Source of the DNA: Prevotellaceae bacterium UBA1716
GTDB lineage: Bacteria > Bacteroidota > Bacteroidia > Bacteroidales > Bacteroidaceae
Length of the DNA: 8,669 nt
Assembly: GCA_002317225.1 (NCBI GenBank)
Contig: DCIW01000261.1
Span: 1 to 8,669, forward strand
Direction of reading: 5' to 3'
The notes below the pieces were generated by a model that saw only the letters and a program-made list of their open reading frames with translations, had not been told where the DNA came from and did no database searches. This document shows, in pieces, positions 6,111-8,669 of this stretch. Every line of letters starts with the position of its first letter. Position 1 is the first letter of the stretch. A program made the translations under genes and the position numbers.

Positions 6111-7643
6111 TTAGAGGGAAGCGTTCATTGAGAGCAATTCCTCGATATATTGGCGGTTGTTGCTCAAACGAGGAATCTTATGCTGACCACCGAGCTTGCC
6201 TTTCTGCTTGAGCCACTCATCGAAGAGTCCTGTGCGAGCAGGCACCACCTGGAGTTGCTGGAGCGTGATATCCTTGTAACGCTTGGCTTCATAATCGGAG
6301 TTGATTGCCTGAAGCGAACGGTCAAGGATTGTGCTGAACTCTTCGAGGTTGCTTGGAGTCTTGGCGAATTCTATAATCCACTGATGGCGACAATGTCCGC
6401 TTTCATCCATAAAGATAGGGGCGGCGGTATAGTCCTTGACCATTGCACCTGTTGCCACACAAGCCTGAAGGATTCCCTTCTCAGCATTATCGACGATAAG
6501 TTCTTCACCAAATGCATTGATGAAGTGCTTTGTACGACCTGTGATTATAAACTTATACGGATTCTTCTGAGTGAAACGTATTGTATCACCGATGAGATAG
6601 CGCCAAAGACCGCAGTTGGTACTGATGATAACTGCATAATTGCGACCCACTTCAGTACCCCAAAGTGGTACGATACGACTTTCGTCGAGCGGATAACCAT
6701 CATCCCCAAGATTGTCCATTGGACAGAACTCATAGAAGACTGGATAGTCAATCATAAGAGTCATGGCTGGGTCGGTCATATCGGTCTGCACTCCAAAGAA
6801 ACCTTCGCTTGCATTATATGTCTCCATATAGTGCATATTGTCGTTGGTGATAATCTTCTTATACTGTTCGCGATATGGTCCGAAAGCAACTCCTCCGTGG
6901 AAGAACATCTCAAGGTTTGGCCATATATTGTCGAGTGTCTTTTCGCCCGAAATCTCAAGAATTCGATTGAGCACACTAAGCATCCACGATGGCACACCAC
7001 TGATATTGGTCACGTTCTGCTGCATAGAGATACGTGCAATCTTGTCACGCTTTTCCTCGAAATCGCTAAGCAAAGCAATCTTCTTTCCTGGCACACGAGT
7101 GAGATTAATCACTCGAGGATTATTCTCAATCATGATAGCACTTAGGTCACCAACAATCGAATTTGGTGTGTTCAAGTTTGGAGCGTGACTGCCTCCGAGG
7201 GCAAGGCTCTTTCCCTTGAACATATTGCTCTTTGGATTGACAGCAAGATAACTGCTGACACAATCGCGAGCTCCGGCATAGTGAAGCTTCTTCAGTCCTT
7301 CGTAAGTGACTGGAATGAACTTGCTTTTGTCGTTTGTAGTGCCCGAAGACTTTGCAAACCAACGTGTCTTTCCCGGCCAAAGGATATCCTTCTCGCCTTC
7401 ACGCATCTTCTGGATGTACGCCTTTAACTCTTCGTAGGTGTTAACTTCCATACTGCGCGCAAAAGCCTCATAGTCGCTGATGGAAGCGTAGTCGTGCTCA
7501 TGTCCCCACTGTGTATCAGTAGCTTTGGACACAAGTCGACGGAGCACCTTCATCTGAAGCTGTTCAGCATAATTTGCGTATTGGGATTGTGCCTTTTGAC
7601 GCTGTTTGAAATATAATTTATTTATAAATTGTGTAGTATTCAT
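6111..7643 (-). CDS. GH3 auxin-responsive promoter family protein (acyl-adenylating enzyme)
   Basis: A 510-residue member of the GH3 family in the ANL adenylate-forming superfamily. Plant relatives activate a carboxylic acid with ATP and join it to an amino acid; the substrate of the Bacteroidetes enzymes is not known to me. All three nucleotide-binding motifs are visible: SSGTTNDKSK at 99-108, YNASEG at 276-281 and YLIGD at 349-353. The hinge region TGRTKHFINAFGEEL is at 368-382. A small C-terminal domain follows, ending with the conserved GKLGGQHKIPRL at about 482-493. Length is normal for bacterial members and no key residue is missing. There is no signal peptide, so it is cytoplasmic. A TAnnTTTG element 24 bp upstream of the ATG suggests its own promoter, after rnc. 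The lipoprotein and DUF3108 genes follow in the same direction with no obvious promoter between, so an operon is likely. Confidence 0.93.
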   Translation of the reverse strand: MNTTQFINKLYFKQRQKAQSQYANYAEQLQMKVLRRLVSKATDTQWGHEHDYASISDYEAFARSMEVNTYEELKAYIQKMREGEKDILWPGKTRWFAKSSGTTNDKSKFIPVTYEGLKKLHYAGARDCVSSYLAVNPKSNMFKGKSLALGGSHAPNLNTPNSIVGDLSAIMIENNPRVINLTRVPGKKIALLSDFEEKRDKIARISMQQNVTNISGVPSWMLSVLNRILEISGEKTLDNIWPNLEMFFHGGVAFGPYREQYKKIITNDNMHYMETYNASEGFFGVQTDMTDPAMTLMIDYPVFYEFCPMDNLGDDGYPLDESRIVPLWGTEVGRNYAVIISTNCGLWRYLIGDTIRFTQKNPYKFIITGRTKHFINAFGEELIVDNAEKGILQACVATGAMVKDYTAAPIFMDESGHCRHQWIIEFAKTPSNLEEFSTILDRSLQAINSDYEAKRYKDITLQQLQVVPARTGLFDEWLKQKGKLGGQHKIPRLSNNRQYIEELLSMNASL

Positions 7644-7667
7644 CTAAAAGAATGTAATTTTAATTTG

Positions 7668-7675
7668 CAAAATTA
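7668..7675 (-). promoter_or_regulatory. Candidate -7 element for the GH3 operon
   Basis: On the minus strand this reads TAATTTTG followed by C, matching the Bacteroidetes TAnnTTTG plus pyrimidine consensus. It lies 24 bp upstream of the GH3 ATG, similar to the 18 bp seen at the S41 protease gene. No convincing TTG appears at the expected -33 distance, where an A-run occurs instead. In such AT-rich sequence a chance match is possible. Confidence 0.45.
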
Positions 7676-7726
7676 CACTTTTTTTTTCTTAACTCACGTA
7701 TGGGCAAGCATTTAATCTTCCCAAAT

Positions 7727-7741
7727 GGACTATATTAGTCC
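7727..7741 (-). terminator. Short palindrome over the rnc stop codon
   Basis: GGACTA (7727-7732) and TAGTCC (7736-7741) form a perfect 6-bp stem with a 3-nt loop. It overlaps the rnc stop at 7735-7737. No T-tract follows directly on the minus strand, so termination here would be weak or absent. It may instead protect the 3' end of the mRNA. Confidence 0.3.
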
Positions 7742-8669
7742 CAATTAGAACTGAAGACTTCCTTTGGACCGGCACTTGGAGAAGCAACTTGGGATGTGTC
7801 GGCAGAACTTTCAACAGGCATTTCACCTTCATTCTCAACACTCGCTTTTGCCGCTTTTCGTGCAGCCTTTTCTTCTTCAGCAAGTCTTTTGCGTTCGTCT
7901 TTTGCCGCTTTGATTTTATTGGAAAAACCCTTGTCCTTACGTATGTGGGCAAGTGCATCCTTTGCTGCCGACTGGTCACTCTCTTTCTTGCTATAGCCCT
8001 GTCCGTTGCCCACCTTTATTCCTTCGATGCAAACTTCGGAAAAGAACTTGGGAGTGCTGCCTTCGCGAACTTCCTTCTGCGAGAAAGCAAACTGATACTG
8101 GTACTTCTGACACCATTCGATGAGCGAACTCTTGAAGTTTTCTTCGAGTTTGCTGAGACTATCCACATTGATATAGCGTTTGAAAACCTGTTGTTCCATA
8201 AATCTATAGCAATATGCATAGCCTCGGTCAAGGTAAATTGCACCAAAGAAAGCTTCGAAAGCATTGCCGTTCATAAAACTGTTGTGACCAGTTGTTACTG
8301 CTCCCGTATGCTGGATGAGTTTGTCGAGACCAATCTTCACAGCAAGTTGATTGAGCGACTTGCGACACACAATCTTGCTTCTGAGATTAGTGAGGAATCC
8401 TTCCTGCTTATTTCCATAATGACGATAGAGGATATCTGCAACGACTGCTCCGAGTACAGCATCTCCAAGAAATTCAAGTCGCTCGTTGTTAAGCAATTGC
8501 GAGTGACTATTATCTTTCGACTTATCGTATGTGCCCTTTGCTTTCATCTCCTCACGTTCAAAGTGAGCCACCGACTTGTGCTTCAGAGCCAACTGATACA
8601 CGCGGATGTTGCGAGGATAGAATCCAAGTATCGCCTTTAATTGCAAATAAGGCTTCTTTTCACGGCGGA
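7735..8669 (-). CDS. rnc: Ribonuclease III, 5' end outside window
   Basis: RNase III cleaves double-stranded RNA in rRNA maturation and mRNA turnover. The frame stays open to the right edge (RREKKPYLQLKAILGFYPRN), and the residues before LGFYP look like family sequence, so the true start lies beyond 8669; the internal TTG at 8646 is not a credible start. Counting from that TTG as residue 1, the nuclease signature NERLEFLGDA is at 54-63, with metal ligands Glu58 and Asp62. The second metal site reads NAFE at 128-131: Glu131 is present, but Asn128 replaces the usual Asp. A dsRNA-binding domain covers about 167-237, with GQGYSKKESDQSAAKDAL near its end. A Lys/Ala/Glu-rich tail of about 65 residues follows. 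Between HKS and NNERLEF the protein has more residues than relatives I remember. In Bacteroidales rnc usually follows the fatty-acid gene fabF, which may lie just outside the window. Confidence 0.94.
   Translation of the reverse strand, partial: RREKKPYLQLKAILGFYPRNIRVYQLALKHKSVAHFEREEMKAKGTYDKSKDNSHSQLLNNERLEFLGDAVLGAVVADILYRHYGNKQEGFLTNLRSKIVCRKSLNQLAVKIGLDKLIQHTGAVTTGHNSFMNGNAFEAFFGAIYLDRGYAYCYRFMEQQVFKRYINVDSLSKLEENFKSSLIEWCQKYQYQFAFSQKEVREGSTPKFFSEVCIEGIKVGNGQGYSKKESDQSAAKDALAHIRKDKGFSNKIKAAKDERKRLAEEEKAARKAAKASVENEGEMPVESSADTSQVASPSAGPKEVFSSNWD

Noticed and set aside
6150..7145. 331-residue open frame antisense to GH3
   Set aside because: It is the shadow of a strongly supported GH3 gene, rich in Cys, His and Ile without family signatures.
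7789..8640. 283-residue open frame antisense to rnc
   Set aside because: It is opposite RNase III, whose signatures are intact; the composition is that of a reverse-strand shadow.

Overview
The window looks like chromosomal DNA from a member of the Bacteroidales, most likely Prevotella or a close relative. The evidence is: start codons without Shine-Dalgarno sequences, TAnnTTTG-type promoter elements ahead of two genes, and a gene set typical of that group (an S41 C-terminal processing protease, a DUF3108 protein, a large lipoprotein with Big_5/Ig-like domains, a bacterial GH3-family adenylating enzyme, and an RNase III ending in a dsRNA-binding domain plus a charged tail). The taxonomic call comes from memory of these families, not from a search.

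Layout. Positions 1-850 hold no convincing gene. They are packed with three unrelated kinds of repeat: an AT-rich hairpin with TGTATGAT iterations (24-144), a 22-bp-period array that appears to switch orientation near position 402 (332-490), and a roughly 270-bp mosaic of GC-rich palindromes bounded by direct repeats (519-790). A promoter at 833-861 then drives a secreted S41 protease (880-2532, + strand). A 274-bp intergenic region carries seven short ACGTAAAT-like boxes, four in one orientation and three in the other, mostly spaced about one helical turn apart (2620-2705). Next comes a 73-residue single-pass membrane protein of unknown function (2807-3028, + strand).

The rest is on the minus strand, transcribed from the right edge towards 3042: rnc (RNase III, 5' end cut by the window edge), a GH3-family acyl-adenylating enzyme with its own likely promoter, the Ig-like lipoprotein, and a DUF3108 periplasmic protein that starts with GTG 11 bp after the lipoprotein stop codon. 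GH3, lipoprotein and DUF3108 are arranged as one transcription unit. The DUF3108 gene converges on the small membrane-protein gene, with 13 bp between stop codons and an inverted repeat that includes both stops.

How the genes may fit together: four of the five protein genes other than rnc encode exported or membrane proteins (protease, small membrane protein, lipoprotein, DUF3108 protein), so the locus has an envelope theme. The GH3 enzyme is predicted cytoplasmic and could make a conjugate that concerns the envelope, but no substrate can be read from the sequence. I saw no defence system, CRISPR array, transposase, tRNA or rRNA. The most unusual material is the three repeat clusters upstream of the protease and the phased box array downstream of it.
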